Assembly (NCBI GenBank): GCA_017309275.1
Contig: JAFKLT010000036.1
Coordinates: 62,001-126,000, forward strand
Direction of reading: 5' to 3'
Source of the DNA: Sphingomonadales bacterium
GTDB taxonomy: Bacteria > Pseudomonadota > Alphaproteobacteria > Sphingomonadales > Sphingomonadaceae
Length of the DNA: 64,000 bases
Made by a program: the position numbers and the translations under genes. The notes beneath the pieces were generated by a model that was not told the DNA's origin, made no database searches, and saw only the letters and a list, made by a program, of their open reading frames with translations. The number at the start of each line of letters is the position of its first letter. Position 1 is the stretch's first letter. Below are positions 34,383-42,624 of this stretch, piece by piece.

Positions 34383-34952
34383 CTAGCTTATCTTGGGGAT
34401 TTTGGACGCCGAACCCAGCCCTGCCGCCATGCGTTCGAGCACGGTGCGAAGTTCCGGGTCGCCGATATCGCGCAGGCTGTCCCCCAGTTCGGCGGGTATG
34501 GGCTTCAGCATTGCCGGCTGCTGAACGGGAGCCGCGGGCGTGACCTGGCCGTGCGTCATGCGAACGGTGGCGATCGCGGCATAACCGAAGAAGCGATTGA
34601 CCGCGCCGATGATGTCGGGCGCGACATGTTGCAGCATCGGCGCATGCGCGCCGCTGATCGTCAGATGGAGCGTGCCGCCTGCCTTTTGTCCGGCCGGGAA
34701 GCGGATCATCGCAGGCTGGGTGACGTCGGCCAGCCGGTCGCCGACGATCTCGCGCCAACGGCTGACGATCGACGACTGGATAAAGCCGAATTTGCGGAAA
34801 GCGGTGCGGCCGATCTCGGGGACCAGGTCGGCGATCGCGCGCGCATCGCCGCCGCGCGGCCTTTCGTAGCTGCGCGTTTCGGGCTTTTTCTTCGCCGCCT
34901 TCTTGGCGCCTTCGCCTCCGGGAGTAGCTGCTTTCGCCATCATCGCCGCCAT
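34383..34952 (-). CDS. DUF721 (DciA-like) protein
   Basis: A 189-residue protein with a Lys/Ala-rich N terminus and the DUF721 core: RKFGFIQSSIVSRWREIVGD RLADVTQPAMIRFP, then GGTLHLTISGAHAPMLQHVAPDII GAVNRFFGYAAI. DUF721 includes DciA, which helps load the replicative helicase DnaB in bacteria without DnaC. Whether this alphaproteobacterial form does so is inferred from the family. It is divergent from mutY (14-bp gap between starts), so promoters must lie within the coding ends, and it precedes the dsbA-like pair. Confidence 0.88.
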   Translation of the reverse strand: MAAMMAKAATPGGEGAKKAAKKKPETRSYERPRGGDARAIADLVPEIGRTAFRKFGFIQSSIVSRWREIVGDRLADVTQPAMIRFPAGQKAGGTLHLTISGAHAPMLQHVAPDIIGAVNRFFGYAAIATVRMTHGQVTPAAPVQQPAMLKPIPAELGDSLRDIGDPELRTVLERMAAGLGSASKIPKIS

Positions 34953-34966
34953 GCCATAGGCAGGGG

Positions 34967-35998
34967 GTGAGCGTCCAGTTGTCCGACTCCCCGGAAGATA
35001 GTTTCTCCGCGCGCCTGCTTGGCTGGTATGACCGGTCGGCGCGCGTATTGCCGTGGCGATATCCGCCGGGCAGCGACGCCGTTCCCGACCCCTATCGCGT
35101 CTGGATGGCCGAGATCATGCTGCAACAGACCACCGTTGCGGCGGTCGCGGGTTATTTTCGGCGCTTCATCGAACGATGGCCGACGGTGGCCGACCTTGCC
35201 GCCGCTGACGATGCCGACGTCATGGCGGCATGGGCGGGGCTTGGATATTATGCCCGCGCGCGTAACCTGCTCGCCTGCGCTCGCGCGGTAGTGGCCGACC
35301 ATGGTGGGCGCTTTCCCGACACCGAAGACGGGCTGCGGGCGCTGCCCGGCGTCGGCGATTATACCGCCGCCGCGGTCGCCGCGATCGCCTTTGGCCGGCC
35401 ATCGGTGGTGATCGACGCCAATATCGAGCGCGTGATCGCCCGGCACAGGTTGATCACCACGCCGCTCCCCGCCGCGAAGCGGCAGATACGCGCCGACCTG
35501 GCGCCGCTCGTGCCGTCCGATCGCCCCGGTGATTTCGCGCAGGCGCTGATGGATTTGGGCGCGACCATCTGTACGCCGCGCGGACCCGCTTGCGGCATCT
35601 GTCCGGTGATGGCCGACTGCCGTGCGCGTGGGCGAAGCGATGTCGAGGGGCTACCGGTCAAGCCGCCCAAGAAGGCGAAGCCGCGGCGCCATGGCGTTGC
35701 CTATTGGATCGAGGATGCCGGACGCATCTGGCTCGTCCGCCGTCCCGACAAGGGGATGCTCGGTGGGATGCGCGCGCTGCCGGGCGGCGAGTGGGGCGAT
35801 GCCCCGTCTTCCGAGTCCGCGATCGTTCATGTCGACCATGGTTTCACCCATTTCGACCTGCGGCTCGGTCTGGTCCTCCGCGAAATCGAGCTTGCCGCAG
35901 GGGAAGGCGAATGGTGGCCGCTTTCGGCGCTTGACGCGGCGGGATTGCCGACGCTCTATCGAAAGCTGACCGACAAGATGCGGGAGAGAGACGCATGA
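34967..35998 (+). CDS. mutY: A/G-specific adenine DNA glycosylase
   Basis: A 343-residue base-excision enzyme that removes adenine mispaired with 8-oxoguanine. The HhH-GPD domain shows VWMAEIMLQQTTVAAVAGYF (catalytic Glu in EIMLQQT), LPGVGDYTAAAVAAIAFG and VIDANIERV (catalytic Asp). The iron-sulfur loop CTPRGPACGICPVMADC has the C-x6-C-x2-C-x5-C spacing. A C-terminal NUDIX-like domain (about 225-340) recognises 8-oxoG. The GTG at 34967 is used as start. Its end overlaps the serine hydrolase start (ATGA). Confidence 0.95.
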   Translation: MSVQLSDSPEDSFSARLLGWYDRSARVLPWRYPPGSDAVPDPYRVWMAEIMLQQTTVAAVAGYFRRFIERWPTVADLAAADDADVMAAWAGLGYYARARNLLACARAVVADHGGRFPDTEDGLRALPGVGDYTAAAVAAIAFGRPSVVIDANIERVIARHRLITTPLPAAKRQIRADLAPLVPSDRPGDFAQALMDLGATICTPRGPACGICPVMADCRARGRSDVEGLPVKPPKKAKPRRHGVAYWIEDAGRIWLVRRPDKGMLGGMRALPGGEWGDAPSSESAIVHVDHGFTHFDLRLGLVLREIELAAGEGEWWPLSALDAAGLPTLYRKLTDKMRERDA

Positions 35999-37284
35999 AT
36001 ATGATGGTTTCGCGCCGGACGCTGCTCGGCGGAATCGCGCTGGGAGGCGCGGGCGTGTTGCTGCCGAACGGCGCGCTGGCGTGGAAGGCCGATGGCGCGG
36101 CGCTCTATCCCTCGACCTATGGCTTCATCAAAGGCTTCGTCGATCGGCGTGAGCTGGCGGGCACGCTCGCCGCAATCGGCAAGGGGCAGGACGTCCCCGA
36201 TGTGTTCGGCGCGGGCACGCAGGCGATGGATTCGGCCAAGGCGGTCGATGGCGACACGCTGTGGCGGCTCTATTCGATGACCAAGCCGGTGACGGGCATG
36301 GCAGCTATGCTGTTGATCGAAGAGGGCAAGATGAAGCTCGATCAGCCGATCGCTGATTTCCTACCGGCCTTTGCCAAGATGAATGTGCAGAATAGCCCCG
36401 ACGGGTCGCTGACCGACGTGCGCCCGGCCAAGGGGCCGATCACGGTGCGCCAGCTTCTGACCCATACGGCGGGGCTGGGTTACAATATCGTCCAGAAGGG
36501 GCCGCTCCGCGACGCTTACAACAAGGAGGGCATTCTTGGGGGTCAGGTAAGTCGCTTGCCGATCCCCGGCTTTCCGCCGATGAACCCGGCGCCCAGCCTC
36601 GCGGCATTCGCCGACCGGCTGGCGACGCTGCCGCTGGTATATGAACCCGGCACGCGCTGGAGCTATTCGGTCGGGCTCGACCTGATGGGCCGCGTGATCG
36701 AGGTTGCGTCGGGCCAGCCGTTCGATGCCTTCCTGAAGGCGCGCATCTTCGATCCGCTCGGCATGAAGAGCACGGGCTTTCAGGTCGCGGCCGCCGATGT
36801 AGGCCGGCTTACGACCAACTACGCCCCTTTCGGCGGGGCGCTGCTGCCGATCGACCCGGCGACCAGCTCGATCTATCTCGACAAGCCGCCGATCCCCTAT
36901 GGCGGCGGCGGCCTGGTATCGAGCGCGCGCGATTATGACCGTTTTCTCGCGATGCTGCTGGGCGAAGGCGAGACGGGTGGTGTGCGCATCATGAAGCAGG
37001 AGACCGCCCGGCTCGCGATGTCGAACCTGTTGTCCGACGCGGTCGACCGCAAGGGCACTTTCGTCGAGGGCGAAGGCTTTGGTGCGGGTGGTCGCGTGTC
37101 GCTGCCGACGTCGCCCACCGGCGAGGGCATATTCGGCTGGGGCGGCGCAGCGGGAACGATCGCGTTCGTCGATCGCAAGCGCGGGTACCGCGTCGGCGGC
37201 TATGCTCAATATATGCCGTCGGAGGCGCTGCCGTTCCAGCGCGACTTCGGCAAGGCGTTCTTCGCCGATGCGTTGACGCGCTGA
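35995..37284 (+). CDS. Serine hydrolase of the beta-lactamase class C/esterase family
   Basis: A 429-residue exported protein. The N terminus MNMMVSRRTLLGGIALGGAG has an SRRTLLGG Tat-type twin-arginine motif and a hydrophobic core. The catalytic SxxK motif is in RLYSMTKPVTG (near residue 100) and the tyrosine motif in WSYSVGLD (near residue 225); GWGGAAGT near residue 385 occupies the place of the KTG/HTG strand. These are features of class C-like esterases and D-aminopeptidases; the substrate is unknown. The gene is coupled by four-base and one-base overlaps to mutY and nudC. Confidence 0.9.
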   Translation: MNMMVSRRTLLGGIALGGAGVLLPNGALAWKADGAALYPSTYGFIKGFVDRRELAGTLAAIGKGQDVPDVFGAGTQAMDSAKAVDGDTLWRLYSMTKPVTGMAAMLLIEEGKMKLDQPIADFLPAFAKMNVQNSPDGSLTDVRPAKGPITVRQLLTHTAGLGYNIVQKGPLRDAYNKEGILGGQVSRLPIPGFPPMNPAPSLAAFADRLATLPLVYEPGTRWSYSVGLDLMGRVIEVASGQPFDAFLKARIFDPLGMKSTGFQVAAADVGRLTTNYAPFGGALLPIDPATSSIYLDKPPIPYGGGGLVSSARDYDRFLAMLLGEGETGGVRIMKQETARLAMSNLLSDAVDRKGTFVEGEGFGAGGRVSLPTSPTGEGIFGWGGAAGTIAFVDRKRGYRVGGYAQYMPSEALPFQRDFGKAFFADALTR

Positions 37285-38153
37285 TGCCCTTGCCGCTTGG
37301 TTTCACCGGCGCGCGGCTAGACCGCGCCGACCAGCTCCGCACCGACCCCGATGCCTTTGCCGCCGCGACGGTCGATCCGCGCGCGACCTGCCTCGCGATG
37401 GACGGGATCGACCCGGTACCGGGCGAGCGCGGCGGGTTGGTGTGGGAGCTGCTCGATCCCCGCGACGAGCGGCCGTTGATGCTGCTCGGTCTCGACGATT
37501 CGGGGGCGCCGCGTTTCGTTCGCGCCCCTGCGCCGGGCGCGCGAATCGATGCAAGATCGCGAACGGTGATGCGGCTTCTGCCCTTGCTGTCGCCCGAAGA
37601 GACGGCGCTTTACGGTGGTGCGCGTAGCCTGGTCGACTGGCACGCGCGGCATGGTTTTTGCGCCGTATGCGGCGTGCCGACGGAGATTTTTCGCGGTGGC
37701 TGGGGGCGCCGCTGTGGCGCGTGCGGGGCCGAGCATTTTCCGCGCGTCGACCCGGTCGTGATCATGCTCGCAGAACATGACGGGCGGGTTCTTTTGGCGC
37801 GCCAGCCCGGCTTTCCGCCCGGTTTCTTCTCCGCGCTCGCAGGCTTTGTCGAGCCGGGCGAATCGCTGGAGGAGGCGGTTGCGCGCGAACTGTTCGAGGA
37901 AGCGGGAATCCAGGTGTCCGACGTGACCTATGTCGCCAGTCAGCCGTGGCCTTTCCCCTCGTCGCTGATGATCGGTTGCCGCGCGGTCGCCCACGATGCT
38001 GCGCTGACGCTCGATACCACCGAGCTGGAGGCGGCGATGTGGGTCGACCGCGCCGAGGTGCGTGCGGCGCTTGCAGGCGAGATGGGCGCCAGCTTCATGG
38101 CGCCGCCGCCGCTGGCGATTGCGCGCTATCTGCTGGAAGATTGGGCGCGTTAA
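37284..38153 (+). CDS. nudC: NAD(+) diphosphatase / RNA NAD-decapping Nudix enzyme
   Basis: A 289-residue Nudix protein of the NudC type. It has the zinc ribbon CAVCGVPTE...CGACGAEHFPR (about residues 125-150), the Nudix box GFVEPGESLEEAVARELFEEAGI (about 185-207) and the NudC-specific SQPWPFPSSLM shortly after it, which separates NudC from other Nudix hydrolases. It cleaves NAD(H) to NMN and AMP and can remove NAD caps from RNA. Its ATG overlaps the previous stop (TGATG), making mutY-hydrolase-nudC one unit. Confidence 0.95.
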   Translation: MPLPLGFTGARLDRADQLRTDPDAFAAATVDPRATCLAMDGIDPVPGERGGLVWELLDPRDERPLMLLGLDDSGAPRFVRAPAPGARIDARSRTVMRLLPLLSPEETALYGGARSLVDWHARHGFCAVCGVPTEIFRGGWGRRCGACGAEHFPRVDPVVIMLAEHDGRVLLARQPGFPPGFFSALAGFVEPGESLEEAVARELFEEAGIQVSDVTYVASQPWPFPSSLMIGCRAVAHDAALTLDTTELEAAMWVDRAEVRAALAGEMGASFMAPPPLAIARYLLEDWAR

Positions 38154-38244
38154 AGCGGCCTTGCCGACGATCGCTTGACGCCTTCTTCGCCGGCGTCGTG
38201 CGCTACCGCTTCCTCATGCCCGCGGCATCGGAAGGATCATCAGC

Positions 38245-38670
38245 TTAGAATTTTTTCCCCGTGATCCGGCTGATTTCCTTGGCCACCATCGCCTCGACCA
38301 TGCCGGGCAGATTGGTGTCGAGCCAGTCCTTCAGCATCGGGCGGAGCGCTTCGAGGACGACTTCCTCCATCGTGCGGCCGCCGGTCGGTGCGGTCGCGGC
38401 TGCTGCGACGGCGGGCGTAACCGCCGCGGTCAGCGCCTCGAGCGACTGGCGCGCGGCGTCGGCGCTCGCGGCCGAAACCAGCTCTTCCTCGGTCGGCATC
38501 ACGGGAGCGGGCGCGCTTGTCGATTCGTCCTCGTCGTTGAGGTCGAGAACATCTTCGCTCTCGCGGGATATGGGCTGTCCACGGACGCCGGGCGCCTCGT
38601 CACGAGCAATAACACGCCGAATCGACGACAATATGTCTTCCATAGATGGTTCCCGCGACATGTCGCCCAT
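38245..38670 (-). CDS. PopZ-like (DUF2497) polar organising protein
   Basis: A 141-residue acidic protein. The N-terminal motif SREPSMEDILSSIRRVIARDE and the C-terminal helices TMEEVVLEALRPMLKDWLDT NLPGMVEAMVAKEISRIT match DUF2497/PopZ, with an acidic Pro-rich, disordered middle. In Caulobacter PopZ forms a polar matrix that anchors ParB-bound origins. The ATG at 38670 is chosen because GGGGG lies just upstream; a GTG at 38688 is possible. It is downstream of tolC and pcm, the gene order common in alphaproteobacteria. Confidence 0.85.
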   Translation of the reverse strand: MGDMSREPSMEDILSSIRRVIARDEAPGVRGQPISRESEDVLDLNDEDESTSAPAPVMPTEEELVSAASADAARQSLEALTAAVTPAVAAAATAPTGGRTMEEVVLEALRPMLKDWLDTNLPGMVEAMVAKEISRITGKKF

Positions 38671-38757
38671 ATTGCCCCCACTGCCCACGAAACTCAGGGT
38701 CGCCCCTAAGGGCGATTAACCATCTTCTTACCGGTCGGGGGCGGCTCTTGCCAAGCC

Positions 38758-40245
38758 TTATTGTCGCGGACCCGTTTCGACATAGACGGGAACGTTGGCG
38801 GTGGCGGGGGGAACGGCCTTGGTATCGGTCGCCACCTGCTGCGGCTTCGGATCGTCGGCCCAATCCCAGATCTGGCCCTTCACGCGGCGATAATTGACCT
38901 CCGGATCATAGAGGGCGCCGCCCTCTATCCCCAGGTCGCGCGCTTCGGCCTTGCCCATCGCGGCCAGAACCGAGAAGGCGGCGACATAGGAATTGCGGCG
39001 GGCCGAGACGAGTTGGACCTGCGTGTTCAAATATTCCTGCTCGGCATTCAGAATGTCGAGGATCGATCGCGTGCCGACGCTGTTTTCGGCGCGCACGCCC
39101 TCCAGCGACAGGCCGTTCGCACTGACTGCCTGCTCGGTCGCGGCGATGATTCGCTCGTTCGCCTGCCACGCGGCATAGGCGCCGCGCGTCTGTGCGATCA
39201 CGTCGCGTTCGATGGCGACATAATTTTCGATCGCCTGGCTCGTCTGCGCCTGCGCCTGGCGCACGCGGGCCGAGGGGCGCCCACCCTGGAAGATCGGCAG
39301 CGTCATCGAGACGCCGGCGATCGTGCTCGTCGTCGTATTTTCCGACGTCGTGTTCCCGGAGGGGATCGAGTTCAGATTATTGTTGTATCCGCCGGTGACC
39401 GTTGCCGACACCTTGGGCGCACGGCTCGCCTGGGCGGTGCCGATGTCGGCGCGCGATGCGTTGAGGCGCTGGTTGGCGGCGTCGATGTCCGGGTTGTTCG
39501 TCAGCGCGATCGCCACCGCGTCCTCGGCCGTCGCCGGCAGGTTCGGCAATACCGGCGGGGCTTCAAGGTCGACCGGTGCATCGCCGACGAGCTTGATGTA
39601 ATTTTCGCGGCTGCGGATCAGATTGGCCTCAGCCGTGCGCAGGTCGCCCTCGGCCAACGCGAGGCGCGCCTGCGACTGCGCGACGTCGGTGCGCGTCAGG
39701 TCGCCGATTTCGAAACGATCGCTCGTCGCCTGAAGGTTCGTCTTGAGGACCGAGACATTCTTCTGATTGAGCTGGACGATTGCGATGTCGCGGATCACGT
39801 CCATATAAGCGCCGACGGTCTGCGAAAAGACGCTGGCTTCGGTCGCGCGGAGGTCGGCCTGTCCGGCTTCGACCCTGAACTTGGCGGCCTTTACCGCGTT
39901 GCGCACGGCGCCGCCCTGATAGATGGGCACCGAAACCTGGGCCCCGGTCGACAGCGAACGCCCCGGCGTGAAAAAGCTGTTGCCGGGAACGAGCAGATTT
40001 TCCTGATAATCGACGCTGACGCCAGCCGACGGCAATCCCGAAGCCTTCTGGATCGGCACATTCTCGTCATTCGCGCGCTGTCCGGCACGTGCGCCGGTCA
40101 GCGTAGGATTATTCTCATAGGCCTTGGCAAGGGCGCCCTGCAGCGTTTCGGCGTGCGCCGGCGATGCGGCGACCAGCGCACAGAGCGCCATGCCGGCAAG
40201 CCAGCGGGTGCGACGGCCGGTTTCTCTGTTCTTCTTGTCGTACAT
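38758..40245 (-). CDS. tolC: TolC-family outer-membrane efflux channel
   Basis: A 495-residue protein with a signal peptide (cleavage near SPAHAE, residue 33) and two OEP repeats: ETLQGALAKAYENNPTLTGA and GAQVSVPIYQGGAVRNAVKA in the first half, AVAIALTNNPDIDAANQRLNA and GVSMTLPIFQGGRPSARVRQ in the second. The paired PI(Y/F)QGG motifs and the long helices show a trimeric TolC tunnel used by type I secretion and RND or MFS pumps. It follows pcm by 37 bp on the same strand; a Pro-rich 60-residue tail ends the protein. Confidence 0.94.
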   Translation of the reverse strand: MYDKKNRETGRRTRWLAGMALCALVAASPAHAETLQGALAKAYENNPTLTGARAGQRANDENVPIQKASGLPSAGVSVDYQENLLVPGNSFFTPGRSLSTGAQVSVPIYQGGAVRNAVKAAKFRVEAGQADLRATEASVFSQTVGAYMDVIRDIAIVQLNQKNVSVLKTNLQATSDRFEIGDLTRTDVAQSQARLALAEGDLRTAEANLIRSRENYIKLVGDAPVDLEAPPVLPNLPATAEDAVAIALTNNPDIDAANQRLNASRADIGTAQASRAPKVSATVTGGYNNNLNSIPSGNTTSENTTTSTIAGVSMTLPIFQGGRPSARVRQAQAQTSQAIENYVAIERDVIAQTRGAYAAWQANERIIAATEQAVSANGLSLEGVRAENSVGTRSILDILNAEQEYLNTQVQLVSARRNSYVAAFSVLAAMGKAEARDLGIEGGALYDPEVNYRRVKGQIWDWADDPKPQQVATDTKAVPPATANVPVYVETGPRQ

Positions 40246-40282
40246 CTCGATGTTCAGCCTGAAACGGGGAAGGGAGGGGCCG

Positions 40283-40945
40283 TCAGAATTGAAATTGCTT
40301 GGGCGCGGCAAAGCCGGGCAGGGGAGCGACGTCCATGTCGGCGAAGGGGCGCAGCGCAATCGTACCGCCGGTCTTGACCCCCTGGACGAGGCGGGTGACG
40401 CTGCCTTCGCGGCGCGCGGCGACGATGCGGCCGCCCTCGGCAAGCTGCTTTGCGAGCGTGTCGGGCAGCGCCTCGATCGCGCCTTCGACGATGATGCGGT
40501 CGAACGGTGCGGCCTTCGGTGCTCCTGCTGCGAGCGGACCTTCGACCCACTGGATCGCGGTGCCGGCAGTGGCTGCGCGCGCGGCCGCCAGCAGGTCGGT
40601 CGATTCCTCGACGGCATGAACCTCGGTACCCAAACGGGCGAGCAGCGCGGCGGTATAGCCCGTCGCGGCGCCGATCAGCAGCACGCGCAGCCCGGCGTGA
40701 AGGTCCGCGGCGACGAGCAGACGGCCGGTGACGAGCGGCGCGTTCAGCGCACGACCCTCGCCGAGCGCGATCGCACGATCCATATAGGCAACGCCCGACA
40801 GCGCTGCGGGGACGTGCGCCTCGCGCGCGACCGCGCCTATCGCGGCGATCACCGCGGGGTCGACCACGTCGTTCGTCCGGAGCTGGCTGTCGATCATCGC
40901 AGCGCGCATTTCGGCCGCACCAATCTCGCTCAATTTCGTTGCCAT
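40283..40945 (-). CDS. Protein-L-isoaspartate O-methyltransferase-like protein
   Basis: A 220-residue Rossmann-fold methyltransferase of the PCMT family: RAAMIDSQLRTNDVVDPAVI, then VAYMDRAIALGEGRALNAPL and VLLIGAATGYTAALLARLG (AdoMet loop), FDRIIVEGAIEALPDTLAKQL near the end. The loop reads GAATGY rather than the usual GTGSGY, and the family Ser of the target-binding motif is altered, so this tolC-linked subgroup may not be a classical repair enzyme. It is the first gene of the pcm-tolC-popZ run. An inverted repeat lies 61 bp upstream. Confidence 0.85.
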   Translation of the reverse strand: MATKLSEIGAAEMRAAMIDSQLRTNDVVDPAVIAAIGAVAREAHVPAALSGVAYMDRAIALGEGRALNAPLVTGRLLVAADLHAGLRVLLIGAATGYTAALLARLGTEVHAVEESTDLLAAARAATAGTAIQWVEGPLAAGAPKAAPFDRIIVEGAIEALPDTLAKQLAEGGRIVAARREGSVTRLVQGVKTGGTIALRPFADMDVAPLPGFAAPKQFQF

Positions 40946-41005
40946 CGTCGCGTTTCCGATTCCCTGAGGGCTAGAGCCATGCGTGCACCTCTAGCCGAAG
41001 CCAAA

Positions 41006-41027
41006 CTGTATTGCAATGCTAATACAG
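41006..41027. promoter_or_regulatory. Inverted repeat upstream of the pcm-tolC run
   Basis: CTGTATT and AATACAG are perfect 7-bp arms with an 8-bp spacer GCAATGCT, 61 bp before the pcm start, in an AT-richer patch. It resembles an operator. No matching regulator gene is adjacent. Confidence 0.35.
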
Positions 41028-41189
41028 CAATGTCGCCGCACGCCCGCGCATAGCTGGCAAAGCAGGGGCCGCCAACCCTGCATCGTCACCTGTCAAAACC
41101 GGATGCGAACGCGAAATTGCGAAACAATCGGATTGCAGTCGAGAAACTTAATCGCTAGTGGCGCTGTCTCCACGCAAATCTGCGCCTGA

Positions 41190-41263
41190 GGCCCGATGGC
41201 GGAGTGGTGACGCAGCGGACTGCAAATCCGTATACGCCGGTTCGATTCCGGCTCGGGCCTCCA
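41190..41263 (+). tRNA. tRNA-Cys (GCA)
   Basis: A 74-base cloverleaf ends in encoded CCA. The acceptor stem pairs GGCCCGA (41190-41196) with TCGGGCC (41253-41259); the anticodon stem GCGGA/TCCGT closes the loop CTGCAAA, giving anticodon GCA; GCCGG-TTCGATT-CCGGC forms the T arm. The integrase gene begins 167 bp downstream, so the tRNA 3' half is probably the attachment site of the element. Confidence 0.95.
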
Positions 41264-41301
41264 TAAACCTGTCAGCCGAGGTGTGCTGATGGTTGAAAAA
41301 A

Positions 41302-41427
41302 CCCCTGATTTCCGATAGTTTAAGGCCATTCGCTGATTGCCAGTGATGGCCTCTGTTTGCCCGTAGTTGCAGATGTTGGGGGCCTAATCAGGGGGCTTCG
41401 CCAAGCCTCCATGAAAGCGAGGCCCCC
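41302..41427. repeat. Two inverted repeats between tRNA-Cys and the integrase
   Basis: CCCCTGATT (41302-41310) pairs with AATCAGGGG (41386-41394), and GGGGGCCT (41378-41385) pairs with AGGCCCCC (41420-41427). Both are perfect. They fill the attachment-side leader of the integrase and are suited to be arm-type recombinase sites or regulators of integrase expression; the second ends 3 bp before the GTG start. Confidence 0.45.
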
Positions 41428-41430
41428 ACC

Positions 41431-42624
41431 GTGCTAACCGACACCGCAATTCGAAAGGCGAAACCCAAGGACAAGCCCTACAAGGTCTCAGATTCGCAGG
41501 GCCTGTATCTACTGGTTAATCCAAGGGGCAGCAAGCTGTGGCGCGTCAAATACCGCATAAACGGCGTGGAGCGAAAACTGGCGATTGGCTCCTACCCCGA
41601 AATCACCTTGGCGGAGGCGCGTAGCGCTCGCGATGCTGCGCGCAGACAATTGGCCCATTCGATCGATCCCAATTTTGTTAAGCGGCAAGCTCGCATCGAG
41701 GCGGGCATCCGAGCCAGCAATAGTTTTTCGAATGTGGCGCAGGAATTGATCGAGAAGAAGACGCGGGAGGGCTTGGCGGAGCCGACGCTGGCAAAGATGC
41801 GCTGGTTCGTGAAACTGCTCGGAACCGATTTTGGAAAGCGTCCCGTGGCGGAGATCACGCCGCAGGAATTGTTGCACGAATTGCGGAAGCATGAGCGGCG
41901 CGGTCGACTGGAAACGGCGAATCTCTTACGGGCCTTCGCCAGTCGCGTGTTTCGCTATTCGGTTGCCACCGCCCGCGCGGAACGCGATCCGGCGCAATTA
42001 TTGATCGGCGCGCTGACCACGCCGAGGGTCAAACATTTTCCCGCTATCACCGATCCGGTCACATTTGGGGCGTTGCTTCGCGCGATTGAAGATTATCAGG
42101 GCGACCCCGCCGTGATGCACGCGCTGAAGCTGACGCCCCATGTTTTTCAGCGTCCCGGCGAAGTCCGTCATATGGAATGGACGGAGGTAGATTTCGGCAA
42201 GGCGGTCTGGATCATTCCAGAAGGGAAGATGAAGATGCGCCAACCTCATTCGGTCCCCTTGTCGCGGCAGTCTCTCGCGATCCTCACCAATATGCGATCC
42301 CTGTCCGGTTCTGGCCGCTATGTGTTCCCGTCAATCAGATCGCGGGCGCGGCCGATCAGTGAGAATACGATCAATGCAGCGCTCCGCCGGATGGGTTATC
42401 CCAAGGACCAAATGACTGCGCACGGCTTTCGCACATCGGCATCCTCGCTCTTGAACGAATCTGGCAAATGGAACCCCGACGCGATCGAGCGGGCGCTGGC
42501 GCACATGGTCGCGGGTAGCGTTCGGCGCATATACAATCAGTCAGCCTATTGGGCTGAGCGCGTTGAAATGGCGCAATGGTGGAGCGACTATCTGGATGAA
42601 TTGCGCGAAGGAGGGAACAGATGA
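41431..42624 (+). CDS. Tyrosine-type site-specific integrase (P4-like)
   Basis: A 397-residue recombinase. The N-terminal DUF4102 arm-binding domain is clear (LTDTAIRKAKPKDKPYKVSD, GLYLLVNPRGSKLWRVKYR, LAIGSYPEITLAEAR), a core-binding domain follows (about 95-195), and the catalytic domain has the Arg of FQRPGEVRHMEW, the HGFR box in MTAHGFRTSASSLL and the nucleophile region VRRIYNQSAYWAER. Such integrases insert elements at tRNA 3' ends, consistent with the adjacent tRNA-Cys. The start is a GTG; no ATG fits the DUF4102 beginning. Its stop overlaps the start of the next gene (ATGA). Confidence 0.95.
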   Translation: MLTDTAIRKAKPKDKPYKVSDSQGLYLLVNPRGSKLWRVKYRINGVERKLAIGSYPEITLAEARSARDAARRQLAHSIDPNFVKRQARIEAGIRASNSFSNVAQELIEKKTREGLAEPTLAKMRWFVKLLGTDFGKRPVAEITPQELLHELRKHERRGRLETANLLRAFASRVFRYSVATARAERDPAQLLIGALTTPRVKHFPAITDPVTFGALLRAIEDYQGDPAVMHALKLTPHVFQRPGEVRHMEWTEVDFGKAVWIIPEGKMKMRQPHSVPLSRQSLAILTNMRSLSGSGRYVFPSIRSRARPISENTINAALRRMGYPKDQMTAHGFRTSASSLLNESGKWNPDAIERALAHMVAGSVRRIYNQSAYWAERVEMAQWWSDYLDELREGGNR

